Shown: piece after piece, positions 1 to 16,481 of the stretch
Layout of the letters: every line of letters starts with the position of its first letter
How positions within the stretch are numbered: position 1 is the first letter of the stretch
Source of the DNA: Medicago truncatula
Taxonomy: Eukaryota; Streptophyta; Magnoliopsida; Fabales; Fabaceae
Assembly: GCF_003473485.1 (NCBI RefSeq)
Contig: NC_053048.1
Location: 44,450,755-44,514,754, forward strand
DNA: 64,000 nt
Reading direction: 5' to 3'
Made by a program: the position numbers and the translations under genes
The notes under the pieces: model-generated
Seen by the model: the letters and a program-made list of their open reading frames with translations, nothing else
Databases searched by the model: none
Told to the model about the DNA's origin: nothing

Positions 1-2870
1 GCACCAAACCAGTTCACTAATGTGGCTATGCTTCCGGCATGCCCTTTAATATTGGCAGGAAATATCTGAAACAAAAGGTAATATTTGAGCAAAACCATAC
101 TGATTCCGATAATCCTAATAAAGAATACATGTTTTAGGACAGGCATATAGCTCCTCCCGAAATCAAGGAAAAAGAAAAGCAAAGAAGGGACGGGGGTGTA
201 CCTCAGACATCAAAACCCATGGAATTGCTCCCATTCCTATTGAAAATGATCCTACGTAGACCTAATGTAGAATGAATTCATATTTCTGAGACATATAATA
301 AAAAGGCATCAACAGAGAAAGAGTAGAAACCATACCAGTATACCGGTTACTGCAAGTACTGAGACTGCTCCCACAGCCACATCATGAACCTGTTACTCAC
401 ACATGGATATCAATTTTACATAAATATTAGGATTAAAAACTTGAACCTGTAATGTTCTTAGTTGGGATGTACCTTGAGATAGAATGCAACTGCCGTAAAT
501 ATACATCCTGCAACCAATCCTGATCCAGATACCTAAGTGAAACCAAGAAATAACAATAACAATATACATGAAGAGGTTAAGAAAATGAAAGTTTTAAGAT
601 AAGTTTTTTTTTGCTTCGAGTTTACCAAAAGTAGGGGCTACCTGCCTGCTTTATCTATGAGGGCTTCTCCAACACCTGTGATCACAATCTGCAAAATTAA
701 AAAACATAATTGAGTTGGTTTGAAGGGCGGAAAAAAACAAATTTTCCATGAACTATTGGACGAGTTAAAAATAAAAACCTGAAGGATAGCAAAAAGTATG
801 CTCCCGGTCGTGGAAGGAAATCCTATGACAAAAGTACACAAATACACCAGAATAAAATAAAAATCTGAGTTCTTCATCAAGTTAAATTTTACAACATGAT
901 TTCATTATAGGTTGAAGGCAATTGTCAGACTTTGAATGAAAGGTTACAATTAGAGACATACCTGCTAGGTCAAAAATACTGCTAGAATAAAAGCTAATTC
1001 CATTGATTCCACCCAATTGCTGGCAAGCCATAAGCCCTACTCCAATCTGATCATGAATAGATCAAAATTAATTATCTCTATGCCTTTACTCTGTACTTGG
1101 TTGGATTGAAGAAAAATAGGAAGATTAAAATTTTGATTGGAAATCACATGAGATTTGTTTAATACAACAATATGAGAAAGTGGAAAATAAACTATCATTT
1201 TCCACACACAGCATTGAAGAAAAGGAACTGATATCAAAAGTGGAATTTTAGTTACCTGCCGTGACTCAGCGCAAATATCTTTTTTGAAACAAATCCAGCA
1301 CCTTCGGTTTTGCGAGCCGTTCTAAACTAGTTATATAATCCTGTGTGGCAGTGACAGATACAAAAAACTTAAAATGGCATTATATTTGGAGTTGTATTTA
1401 ATATTGTGCATGAAGCCAAAGTCACACAAAAAAAAATATCCAACAATAACACATGTTAACCTGAATTTCTTCTGCTTCTTGAGAATGATTCTGAAAAATC
1501 CATTTTATGACACTTGCATATGTTCAAGTTATTAAACTGACATTACATTTGACTATATAAGGTTCCTATCTTCATAGCAGAAATTGTGCCAAAAGAACGC
1601 CGAGGAGCCTTGACTACCTTAAATCAGGTATGTTTTGCTACACATTGTTACTTCATGATCATGATAATAAGTTAATAACTTATGTATAAGTATCCAAATC
1701 AATATGCAATAAGGTAGCGATGACTTATTAATTTCTTCTTCTTCTTCTTCATCTTCTTTTGTAGTTCATGATTGCTACCGGGTCATCTGCCTCATTTATA
1801 ATTGGAACAGTACTTTCATGGAGGGCTTTATCTATAATCGGTCAGTTCTCTTGAAATTTAAATATAATTCCACGAAGAAGAAGACTATACGGAGAAAATA
1901 CAAATTTAGAACATTATAAATTAATTGAAACTTTTCAGTATTTGATAAGTGTTTGCAATTGCAGGCCTTATTCCCACTGCTGTGTTGCTTTTGGGTCTGT
2001 TCTTTATTCCAGAGTCTCCTAGATGGCTGGTAAGTAATAAATTTTCATATATTTAGAGTAAATTATGAAGTGATTATCATATCAAGAGTGCTATGTACCG
2101 ACCAAATAATGACTGCAGGCAAAGAGAGGACGCACAAAAGATTTTGTGGCAGCATTGCAAATACTTCGTGGTAAAGGTGCTGATATATACAATGTTCTTA
2201 AAGTAAAAAGCTTGACTTTTCAAAACTTAAATCCATTTTAGTGATGTAAAGAACATACACAAAAACATTGACAGCGCAATTTTTAGTGGCAAACTCATGA
2301 AGCATGATTATCATTTACTCAACATGTTTGTATAACTTTTACTTAATGGAATTGATTCCAGTGCGGGAAAATCAGACTTGGATTTGATGTAACTTTCTTT
2401 GCTTTTCGCTGAATGAATGCATGCAGTACTCCTTCTTTGGCTCCATCTTGACTTTCGGTGCGATGATTGGCGCAATAACAAGTGGACCTATTGCCGATTT
2501 CGTTGGACGAAAGGGAGTAAATTCAGGAAAATTATTATGGTCGTTCAGGGATTAACCTCCAAATTGTTAATTATTTTATTTGGTGTATTCAAGATAAATA
2601 AAAAGTTAGTTTTGCAATATAAATGCAGGCAATGAGAGTGTCAAGCTGTTTCTGTATTGTAGGGTGGCTTGTTATTTACTTTTCTCAGGTTCTTACTACA
2701 AAACTTTTGTGATATTTATTGTCATAACTCATAACTGCTCTCCAAGGATTAACTAATTTTTTTTCTTCATATAGGGTATAGTTCCTTTGGATATTGGGAG
2801 ACTAGCAACAGGCTATGGAATGGGAGTTTTTTCATTTGTGGTTGGTTTTAGTTCTATTTTTTCAATGAAT
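1..2870 (-). pseudogene. Scrambled ERD6-like sugar transporter pseudogene (copy A)
   Basis: This is a second copy of the transporter at 5998-9850, cut by the window edge. On the minus strand, C-terminal exons match copy B in order: 1-65 (partial), 202-261, 336-389, 473-532, 626-688, 779-822, 962-1046, about 1260-1339, and the tail of the next exon near 1461-1487. The rest lies on the plus strand: 1562-1627 (with [17 protein letters not shown]), 1765-1840, 1965-2029 (IPESPRWL), 2119 to about 2190, then 2427-2516 ([12 protein letters not shown]), 2629-2688 and 2775-2840 ([11 protein letters not shown]). The second plus-strand group encodes a more N-terminal part of the protein than the first, so the order is wrong for any single transcript. 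Exons 1 and 2 are absent. The donor after the 2427-2516 exon has lost its GT, and the donor of the 1260-1339 exon reads GC. It cannot make a full transporter. An assembly error is the main alternative explanation. Confidence 0.85.
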
Positions 2871-3650
2871 TTTTTTTTATGGGCCTAATGGTAAACACAG
2901 ATACTCAAATAAATACAGAGGGGAAAATGTTATGAACGTTCGAAATTGGAATTCCACGTAAAATATCCTCAGATTCGAACTACTAACCTATAACAAATGC
3001 AAGTATAAAAGGAAATCTCTTAATAATTCAAAGACATTTAACATCTAGGACCTGGCTGGATCTTACCTGTTAGAAAAAATGATAAAGGGGAAGATACAAT
3101 AGGAAATTGACAGATCTTTAACATTGAGGATGGACATTTGAATGTAGGAAAAAAATCAATGGGTATTTGAATGGTTTTCTTTTTTAGGAATCACCCCTTA
3201 TGCATCTCTTTTTCTCTTCATTTTAAAAAAGCGGGTTTTTTGATATTTCTGTTTTTTTCATCTTGATGCGGCATTGTTTGATTCTTTATCTTGTTGCGAT
3301 GTTTGCTTAGTTTAGATTTACAGGTGATTTTAGATTCATTGCACATTCAATCATTTTGATATTTAGTTTACTTTAGTGTTATCACTTTTTCTCGAGGTAT
3401 AACAATTTTATACAATTAACACGAACAATCGTGATATTTGGACACCACATCATTTCCTACTCATTCAACATTTTATTTTTTATTTATCTCTCTTCTTATC
3501 GCATCACAAACAAATTTATACACTAGTATAGCTAGTATGATGTGTACACCAAATATTTTCCTAACACAGGTGTGTTTTAACTTTTAATGCATATTCATCT
3601 TTTTAATTTTTTAGTTTTAATTGAATTTGGTTTTATTTTGGATCTACACT
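2871..3650. repeat. Duplicated upstream region of the transporter gene
   Basis: From about 2880 the sequence parallels 9965-10,690, the region upstream of the intact transporter. Shared stretches include ACTCAAATAAATACA, AATTCAAAGA followed by TTTAACATCTAG, and CTCATGCATCTC-like text. Here the orientation matches copy B, unlike the two flipped blocks just before it. The match fades near 3650/10,690, which I take as the right edge of the tandem duplication. No gene is seen; an ORF at 3587-3775 has no recognisable domain. Confidence 0.7.
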
Positions 3651-3858
3651 ACTTTTTTTTTTTAACCCTCCAGGTTCATACAGGAAATGAAACACAATCT
3701 AGTAATCCAGAGTTCGGCCGAGAGGTAAGTAAAGATGACCAAAAATCGTTCCCACCAAAAATTGTTGCTCTTTGAAGTCTAATGATGAAAGTATTCTTCT
3801 TTAAGAGAAAAATGATAGAAAACTATTTATTCTCATTAATAGTGCTATTCTTTTGGGA

Positions 3859-4029
3859 ATTCTGCTCTTCACCCAACTGTTTTTCCTCGTTCCCAACTGA
3901 AATTTCCATAATGCCCCTGCGTGAGCTAACTCACGCAGAGATTAACACTAACGTGAGCTAACTCACGTATGGATATTTTTGGAATTTCAGTTGGGAGCGA
4001 GCAATTTCTGTTGGATAAAGAGCAGAATA
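3859..4029. mobile_element. Small foldback MITE-like element
   Basis: The first ~50 bases (from ATTCTGCTCTTCACCCAACT) are matched by the reverse complement of the last ~55 (GTATTCTGCTCTTTATCCAA). CTCGTTCCCAACTGAAATT corresponds to CTCGCTCCCAACTGAAATT inside the arms. The centre holds two short hairpins in tandem, GCGTGAG-CTAA-CTCACGC and ACGTGAG-CTAA-CTCACGT. No coding capacity is present. I could not fix a clean target-site duplication, so the superfamily is not assigned. Confidence 0.6.
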
Positions 4030-4893
4030 CTTCTTTAGGGAAATGCAATCAATATCTATTGCATTGGCCCAAAGTCTGCTCCATCCGAGTATGGTTATGA
4101 TATCTTCACTATATCTCAAATATGCACGAAATTACAGTCGTTTGTGAAGAATATCCAACGGTTTACTTTAACAACTCTTTCATGAGAGTCTCCACTGACG
4201 AAGTGTATCCCATAATGCATGTATGACATTCAAGGTGATTGAGGAGTAACATGATATTTGGAGGAGGGACACTAAATCCCACCAAATGAACCACTTAGAT
4301 CTAAAAGAGATTCGAAGAACACTAATCGCTGCTAAAACTGTGAACCAACTCTTCTGATTTTCTGTAATCAATCCAACTAATTTGCGCAAATAAATCATAC
4401 TTAGAAACTTCCCCCATTTTATTGCTTTTAATAGGTTTAGCTAATTGCCTCGTTGAAACTACAATCCATGTGGAGACAATATACTTACTACTTTATTAGT
4501 TGAAAATAGTTTGATGCACTTGTCAAATTAGTCGTTGTTTTACGCGAGATTTTTTTTTATTTCAACAAGGCAGTTCGCTTTGCTTATTTTGTATATATTT
4601 AGCTTCTTTTGTTTTTTTTTTTGAAAGAGTGATTTAGCTTATTTTTGTGTTTGATTTTATTTCAAATAAAATAAATAATATATTTTGTATATACCGGGAT
4701 GTTTCCTTTTATTTACGGTTAGTTTTTACCTTATTTTTATTTTACGGATCTTAGCTTTAAAAATGAAACACAATTGTTTTCAATATTATTGTTATTGGCA
4801 ATACACACACAAACTTATAATTTACTCTCCACCACTTCTTACTCCATATTTTGTTTCTTTGTTGTTTTTTTGAAGGAAGGAATAAAAATAATT
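4030..4893. other. Intergenic, no gene recognised
   Basis: This is AT-rich sequence with poly-T runs. A 72-codon minus-strand ORF (4180-4398) has no domain that I recognise. I see no repeat structure beyond the MITE to its left and the tRNA gene to its right. Confidence 0.5.
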
Positions 4894-4967
4894 TGCTTTC
4901 ATTGAGAGTTGAACTCAAGACCTCCCGCTTACTAAACGGGTGCTCTAACCAACTGAGCTATGAAAGC
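4894..4967 (-). tRNA. tRNA-Thr(AGU): tRNA-Thr (anticodon AGU)
   Basis: The reverse complement folds as a full cloverleaf. The acceptor stem is GCTTTCA/TGAAAGC with discriminator A. The D arm is AGCTCAGTTGGTTAGAGC. The anticodon stem is CCCGT/GCGGG around loop TTAGTAA, giving anticodon AGT. The T arm is TTGAG/CTCAA around loop TTCAACT. A and B box promoter sequences lie inside the gene. A run of T on the minus strand just beyond the 3' end (4885-4889) suits a Pol III terminator. There is no intron. It looks functional, and no pairing defect was seen beyond one G-T pair in the anticodon stem. Confidence 0.95.
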
Positions 4968-5997
4968 TTTTTGTTTCTTTGTTGTGATTGTTGTAATTTT
5001 CAATATTTTTCGAATCACCAATTAAGTTTATAAAATTGTAAGGAATTATTTAAGAAACTCCCAAAAAGATTAATTTCAAAATCATTTTGAAATTTCATTC
5101 TTTTATATCAAATCAATCGATTACAAAATTTTGGTCACCGGGGAAGTATCACTGTTCTTCAAAGGTAAACAAAATTAATCAAATTAATTTCTTTAAAAGT
5201 TCCACCCAAAAATTTGAAAGATCCTTATGGTTTCTCTATGCTGACAAAATTACTACGACAACTAAAAGTGGCTTAAAGTTTATGGCAGCCTCTTCATACC
5301 CTTTACAAAGTGGTAAGGTAACTTCTTAACAACTTGACATGTTTTCTAGTCCCCTTAAAGGTAACTTCGCAGCGTTGTGTGGGTTTAAATTTTGATTTAA
5401 CGAAGCCGCCTAAGACAACGCAGTTCATAATACTTCATACCTTTGCCTACTTTGAGTTTCTTCTGTTTGAGATGAATGAGAATGATGAAGGTGTTGTAGG
5501 TGAACAGAGTTATTGGTTTTCATAATTCATCGCCTCAAGTGGAATTGTGATGAGGGTTGGTTAAGTCTTCAGCTGAACTTCTCACAGAGAAAGACTTGAT
5601 TTCATCAATTGAAAATTGTCAGCCTGCACTTAAAGGTGCGTTTCTTGGTTCACGAATCAACGATGAAACAGTTGAAGGTAGTTATGGAAGTAGAAGTTCA
5701 AGAGGAATCTAAAATTTTGGGAGGATAAGATGTTTAAAAGTGGCCTTTCCTCTCTTGAGAGTGGTTTAGGAGCAATTTGCTAGGCGTAGAGGGATAAAGC
5801 TCAATTACAGTATCAATGGATGAAATATAATAGTTTTTAGAATGCTTTAGAGTATACTTCATGAACCAATGAAATCAAGACAACCAATAGTGAATTCAAT
5901 CATCAAATATAGAAATAAACAGTAAAACAGATATGGATGTTGATTCATCAACTTGCATCCTTTGTTGTTTCACCAAACACTGCAAATCGCAAACTTC
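4968..5997. other. Intergenic stretch downstream of the transporter
   Basis: This is unique sequence lying between the two duplicated units. Short plus-strand ORFs at 5087-5329 and 5334-5525 show no recognisable domain and no convincing splice structure. It includes the 3' flank of the minus-strand transporter, whose stop codon is at 5998-6000. Confidence 0.4.
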
Positions 5998-8900
5998 CTA
6001 CGCGTTGATGGCTGACTGTAATTGTTCAAGGCTTTTACCTTTGGTTTCTGGAACTACTAAAACTATAAATAATATAGCTAGTGCATTGATTGCGGCATAA
6101 AGAATGAAGGTACCTGAAAATCATTAATACAAGTAAATTGCATGTTCTGTAGGATTCTTGAACTTAAATGGAAAATAGTTGCCATATGATAATATTTATC
6201 ATTACATTTTTAAATGAAATAAAGCTGGAGAAAAAATGTATTTACCATAGAAGCTCCAACCCATGAGAAAGTTGAAAGTATAGGAGCATAGCCATGCACC
6301 AAACCAGTTCACTAATGTGGCTATACTTCCGGCCTGTCCTTTAATATTGGCAGGAAATATCTGAAACATAAGGTAATATTTGAGCAAAATTGGTGCCATC
6401 GTTTTACCAAGTAGAATCATACTAATTCTAATAAACCTGATAAAGCATACACATTTTATAACAGGCATATATAGCTCCTCCCGAAATCTAAGTAAAAGAT
6501 AAGCAAAGAAGGGATTGGATAAGGGCGTACCTCAGACATCACAACCCATGGAATTGCTCCCATTCCTATTGAAAACGATCCTATGTAGACCTAATATCAG
6601 CAGTAGAGAGAGCAATGTTACATGGAGCATGAATTCATATTTATGAGATACTGGCAGAGAAAGATAATGTAGCCATACCAATATGCCGGTTACGGCAAGT
6701 GCTGGGACTGCTCCCACAGCCACATCATGAACCTGTTACTCATACAAGGATATCAATTTTACATAAATATTAGGAACAAAAACTTGAAGCTGTAATGTTC
6801 TTAGTTGGGATGTACCTTGAGATAGAATGCAACTGCAGTAAATATACATCCTGCAACCAATCCTGATCCAGATACCTACTTGAAACCACGAAATAACAAT
6901 AAGAGTATCATACATGAAATGGACATAAGCAAATGAAAATAAAAATAAGTTGTTTGTGCTTTGAATTTACCAAAAGTAGGGGCTTCCGGCCTGCTCTATC
7001 TATGAGGGCTGCTCCAACACCTGTGATCACAATCTGTGAAAATAAAAATCATGATTGAGTTGGATTTGGAGGAAACACAAATCAGATTTTCCGAGTATTA
7101 TTGGTTAATTTAAAAATAAGAACCTGAAGGATAGCGTATATTATACTCCCCGTTGCAGAAGGAAATCCTACAATAAAAATACATCAATAATCCAAAACAA
7201 AATAAAAATCTGAGTGCTTCATGAAGGTTATTCATGTTTTAATAGATGCTTTAATTTGGAGCTATAGGTTACATGCAAAAAGTGATATGCAAGAAAGTAT
7301 GATGGTGTCAAACTTGGAATGAAGAGTTACAATTACAGAATTAAGTACCTGCTAGATCAAAAATACTGCCAGTATAAAAGCAAACACCATTGATTCCCCC
7401 TAATTGCTGGCAGACCATAAGCCCTACCCCAATCTTGTCATGAATAGATCAAAATTAGTTATCTCTATGTCTTAACTCTGTACTTGCTTGGACTGAAAAA
7501 ATATACGAAGATGAAAATTTTGATTGGAAATCACATGAGATTTCCTTAATACAATATGAGAAGGTGGAAAATGAACTATCATTTTCCATACAAAAGCCTT
7601 AAAGAAAACGAACTAATATCAAAAGTGGAATTATAATTACCTACCGTGAGTGAGCGCAAATATCTTTTCTGAAACAAATCCAGCCCATTCGGTTTTGCGA
7701 GCCGTTCTAAACTAGTTATATAATCCTGTGTGGCAGTGAAAGATACACCAACTTAAAACGGCATTATATTTGGAACTCTGTCTTTGACATTGTACATGAA
7801 GCCTGAAGGCAAGGTCACAGAAATATATCCAACAATAACACATGTTAACCTGAATTTCTTCTGCTTCTTGAGATACATCAGCATCTTTTCCACGAAGTAT
7901 TTGCAATGCTTCCACAGAATCTTTCGCGCGTCCTCTCTTTGCCTGCAGTCATTATTTGGTCAGTACTTAGCACTCTTGATATGATAATTGGTTCATACTT
8001 TACTCTAATTATATGAAAATTTATTACTTACCAGCCATCTAGGAGACTCGGGAATGAATAACAGACCCAAAAGCAACACAGCAGTGGGAATAAGACCTGC
8101 AATTGCAGACACTTATCAAATAATGAAAAGTTTCGATTAATTTATAATGTTATAAATTTATATTTTCTCCATGTAGTCTTCTTCTTAGTGGAATTATATT
8201 CAAATTGCAAAGAAAACCGACCGATTATAGCTAAAGCCCTCCATGAAAGTACTGTTCCAATTATGAATGACCCAGATGCCCCACTAACAATCATGAACTA
8301 CAAAAGAAGATGAAGAAGAAGAAAAACAAATTTCTATGTCATTTCTACCTTATTGCATATTGATTTAGATACTTATACATAAGTTATCAACTTATTATCA
8401 TGGACATGAAGTTACAATGTGTAGCAAAAACATACCTGATTTAAGGTAGTCAAGGCTCCTCTGCGTTCTTTTGGCGCAATTTCTGCTACGAAGATAGGAA
8501 CCTTATATATATAATACATAAAATGCAAGGTCACTTTAATAACTTGAACATATGCAAGTGTCTTAAAATGGATTTTTCAGAATCATTTCATTGAAAAACT
8601 AGAACTAAAACTAACCACAAATGAAAAAACTCCCATTCCATATCCTGTTAGTAGTCTCCCAATATCCAAAGGAACTATACCCTATATATATAAGAGGTAA
8701 AAAAAGGTTCAGTTAATCCTTGGAGAAAGGTTATGAGTTATGACAAAAAACATCACAAAAGTTTTATCGTAAGAACCTCAGAAAAGTAAATAACAAGCCA
8801 CCCTGCAATACTGAAAGCGCTTGACACTCTCATTGCCTGCATATATGTTGCAAAACCAACTTTTTATTGACCTTGAATACCCTAAATAAAAATAATTAAA

Positions 8901-9850
8901 CATTTGGAAGTTAATTCCAAAACAACCATCATAATTTTCCAGAAATTACCCCCTTTCGTCCAACGAATTCGGCAATAGGTCCACTAGTTATTGCACCAAT
9001 CATCGCACCAAAAGTCAAGATGGAGCCAAACAAGGAGTACTGCATTGTGCATACATTCATTCAACGAAAAGCAAAGAAAATTACATTAAATCTAGGTCTG
9101 ATTTTCCAGCACTGCTGCACTGGGATCAAATACGTTATGTAAAAATTATACAAACATGCTAAGCACATGATAATCATGATTCATGAGTTTGCCACTAAAA
9201 ATTCTGTTGTCAATGTTTATGTGTAAGTTTTTTACATCACTAACATACATTTTTAGTTTTGATAAGTCAAGTTTTATAAAATAAGAACATTGTATTAATT
9301 TCTTGCTGCAAATTGCTTAATAGTTCAGGAGCCAAAGCTCAACTGTATGCTAATCATTTTCAGTCAATTTCCTATGTTTTGAATGAACCGTGAATTTGGT
9401 CCCTAAACTATCACTTTCTCTCCATTTTGATATATAGAAATATAACAAGTAATCCCTAAACTATAATTAATCCATCTAATTCTTAGGTTCCTTCAAGAAT
9501 ATGAGAGAGAATGATTACTGGCTTACCTCTTCCAAAGACAGATTAAGATCCCTCCTGATAGCATCTTGAGCTGGAGATGAATACCCAGTCTGGAAAAACA
9601 AAAATAACAAAAATTATATAAAACTCTTGAAATTGTATAAAATAATTGCTGATTTACAGAGAAAGAAGTGAAGACTTACACAAGCACCAAATTCATAAGA
9701 ACCACAAACTGCAATGAATGTGGTGAAATAAAGCATCCATGGATAATGATGATCTTTGTTTGCATGGACAAGTTGGTTGTTGTGTTCCCCTATCAATGGT
9801 TCTCTCATTCCTTTCTGCTTACCATCCTCCATTTCCTCTTTGATTTCCAT
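5998..9850 (-). CDS. ERD6-like monosaccharide transporter (MFS, sugar porter family)
   Basis: Likely a 12-helix vacuolar or other membrane sugar/H+ carrier. Eighteen exons were read on the minus strand: 9680-9850, 9527-9589, 8950-9039, 8777-8836, 8616-8681, 8436-8501, 8222-8297, 8032-8096, 7850-7942, 7645-7725, 7349-7433, 7124-7167, 6971-7033, 6816-6875, 6679-6732, 6531-6590, 6246-6360 and 5998-6113. All have GT-AG borders, and together they give 475 codons plus stop, the usual family length. The start [18 protein letters not shown] opens a short cytosolic N-terminus. Sugar-porter signatures are GYSSPAQ, FVGRKG in loop 2-3, PESPRWL before the central loop, QQLGGINGV in helix 7, AGRKPLLL, and [12 protein letters not shown] near the C-terminus. 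The frame closes without a stop. The many short exons are typical of ERD6-like genes. The substrate and exact membrane cannot be told from sequence. A scrambled copy lies at 1-2870. Confidence 0.93.
9385..9480. repeat. Partial MITE-end sequence in transporter intron 2
   Basis: The stretch with TTTGGTCCCTAAACTATCAC and CTCTCCATTTTGA resembles the terminal repeat of the element at 58,735-58,996. Only one arm is clear here, so this is a fragment or a diverged copy. Confidence 0.35.
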
Positions 9851-11865
9851 TTTCGTTCCTATCTGTTTGCGTAGTACAATTTTAGGTCCTTGTTAGTTAG
9901 TAGTATTGATGATTATGATAGTGACAGTGTCTATATATTGGAAACACTGCAATGAATGCTGCTATTTTTTTATATTATTGGCGTAGTGATGAAAACGTAC
10001 TCAAATAAATACATTCGTGATAAACATGGATTTCACATAAAATGTTCTCAGATTTGAACCACTAACATTTAACAAATGCAAGTATTGCTATAGAAGGAAG
10101 GTAGTTTATTTAGGTTTGATTACTTTGGAAATCTCTTAATAATTCAAAGATTTTTAACATCTAGAACCTAGCTGGATCTTATCTGTAAGACTGTAGCAAA
10201 CATGATCAAGAGGATACAAGAGGAAATTGGCAGATCTTTAACATTGAGAATCAGCATTTAAATATAGGAAAAAAATCAATGGACATTTGAATGATTTTTT
10301 TCTTTTAAGGGAATCACTCCTCATGCATCTCTTTTTCTCTTCATTTTAAATAACCGGTTTTCTGGTATTTGTGTTTTTTCTTTTTCTCTTTTAGTGATTT
10401 CATGTTTTTTTTTTTTTTTTTTTTTTTTATATGGGTGTTGTTTGATTTTATATCTTCTTACCATGTTATTAACACGACGAGCAATCAAAATATTTAGACA
10501 CTTTATTATTTTTTACACTCATTTAAGATTTATTTTTTTTATCTTTTTTTTTATGCACTAGTATAAGGGTGTACGCCAAATATTTTCTAACACAAGTGTG
10601 TTATCACTTTTGTTGCATATTCAAGTTTTTAATTTATTTTTTTTTGTTTTATTTGAATTTTGTTTTAATTTTTTATCTACTCCACTAATTTGAACGGCAT
10701 ATTTTGTTAGAAATTTTTTTTTTTATTTCCCGTCTTAATGCGGTGTTTATTTGATTCAGGTTGAAATATTAGCTTTGAGTAAATACAGATCTGGCATCGT
10801 CAACGTTGCAGATCCAGAGACTTGAATATAGTTATAGTAGTCATATTTGTAGACATAGGTACTTTGTCGTTTTATGCTATTAACATGGATATTGTGAGTT
10901 TGTTCACAGATTCATCATTTTTGTTTTTAGCGAATTTAGATTTGTATTGTATCGATGTACTCCATCAATTTGAATGAATGAATATCGTTTATTTTTGTAA
11001 AAAAAAAAAAAAAAAAATCACCAATATAGATTTATTTATGCTATGTATTTGTTTATCATGAGACGTTAATGTTGTTCTTTTCTATGTAATCTTTGACTTC
11101 ATTTGGTTATCAGTCAAATATTTTAGCTATATTTGAAAATTTGTGGGTGTTTTTTAAATGGTCAATGTTAAAAATTGTTATTATTATATGTTGAAAATGA
11201 AGTTTAAACTATTAACCTCCTTGCTATTCTGCTCGTTAAATCCCAACTTCAATCACTAAGTCAAGGTTTTATCCTTGGAATTAGTGTAGTAGTCATTTGT
11301 GTAACTACATAGTCGGATGAAGAGTAAATACTAAGTTATTCTTTTTTGTTTATTGTTAATTATCTGATATTTAAAAAAAAAAAAAAAAAAAAAGTTATGA
11401 TAATTTATAGTTTGATAGAGAAGTAAGTAAAATAGGATAAAAAATACTAATTCATTCTTTGAGATTGTATGAACAAATTATCTTAGTTCAGGTATTATTA
11501 ATTTTTTAATATGATCTTTAAAATAGAGAAATTCTTTGTGTGTAGATTTATTATCAAATGCATATGTTATAATTTGAAAAATAATTTGGACATATGTTGC
11601 AAATTATGAACTAATATAATTTTTGCAACATGTAATAATTAGTTCATAATTTGATCAGAATTTTTTTAGTTTATGTCTTATTTAAAAAATTCAGAGATAT
11701 ACACAAAATAATGAAAAATCTTGTTGGGCCTTACAAATATTCCGGGTCGGAATCGGGCGCCCATTCTAAAACCCTTCTCTAAATCTCGTTTCATTTCACA
11801 TTTCTTCTATCTCTGAACCTAAAACCCTCTTCGCCCCCAAACCTCCATTTCTTCGATTCGCTTCA
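9851..11865. other. Divergent intergenic region between transporter and EF-Tu
   Basis: This holds the upstream regions of two genes read outward, the transporter to the left and EF-Tu to the right. Its left part (9965-10,690) is the second copy of the duplicated segment at 2880-3650. Poly-T and poly-A runs occur near 10,408-10,430, 10,998-11,018 and 11,371-11,393. The run near 11,000 follows a T-rich tail and could be the scar of a retroposed transcript. No gene is seen. Confidence 0.45.

Positions 11866-16481
<4,616 letters not shown>

Noticed and set aside
3587-3775. 62-codon ORF considered as an exon (HTGNETQSSNPEFGRE)
   Set aside because: A donor-like GGTAAG follows, but no partner exons or family match could be found.
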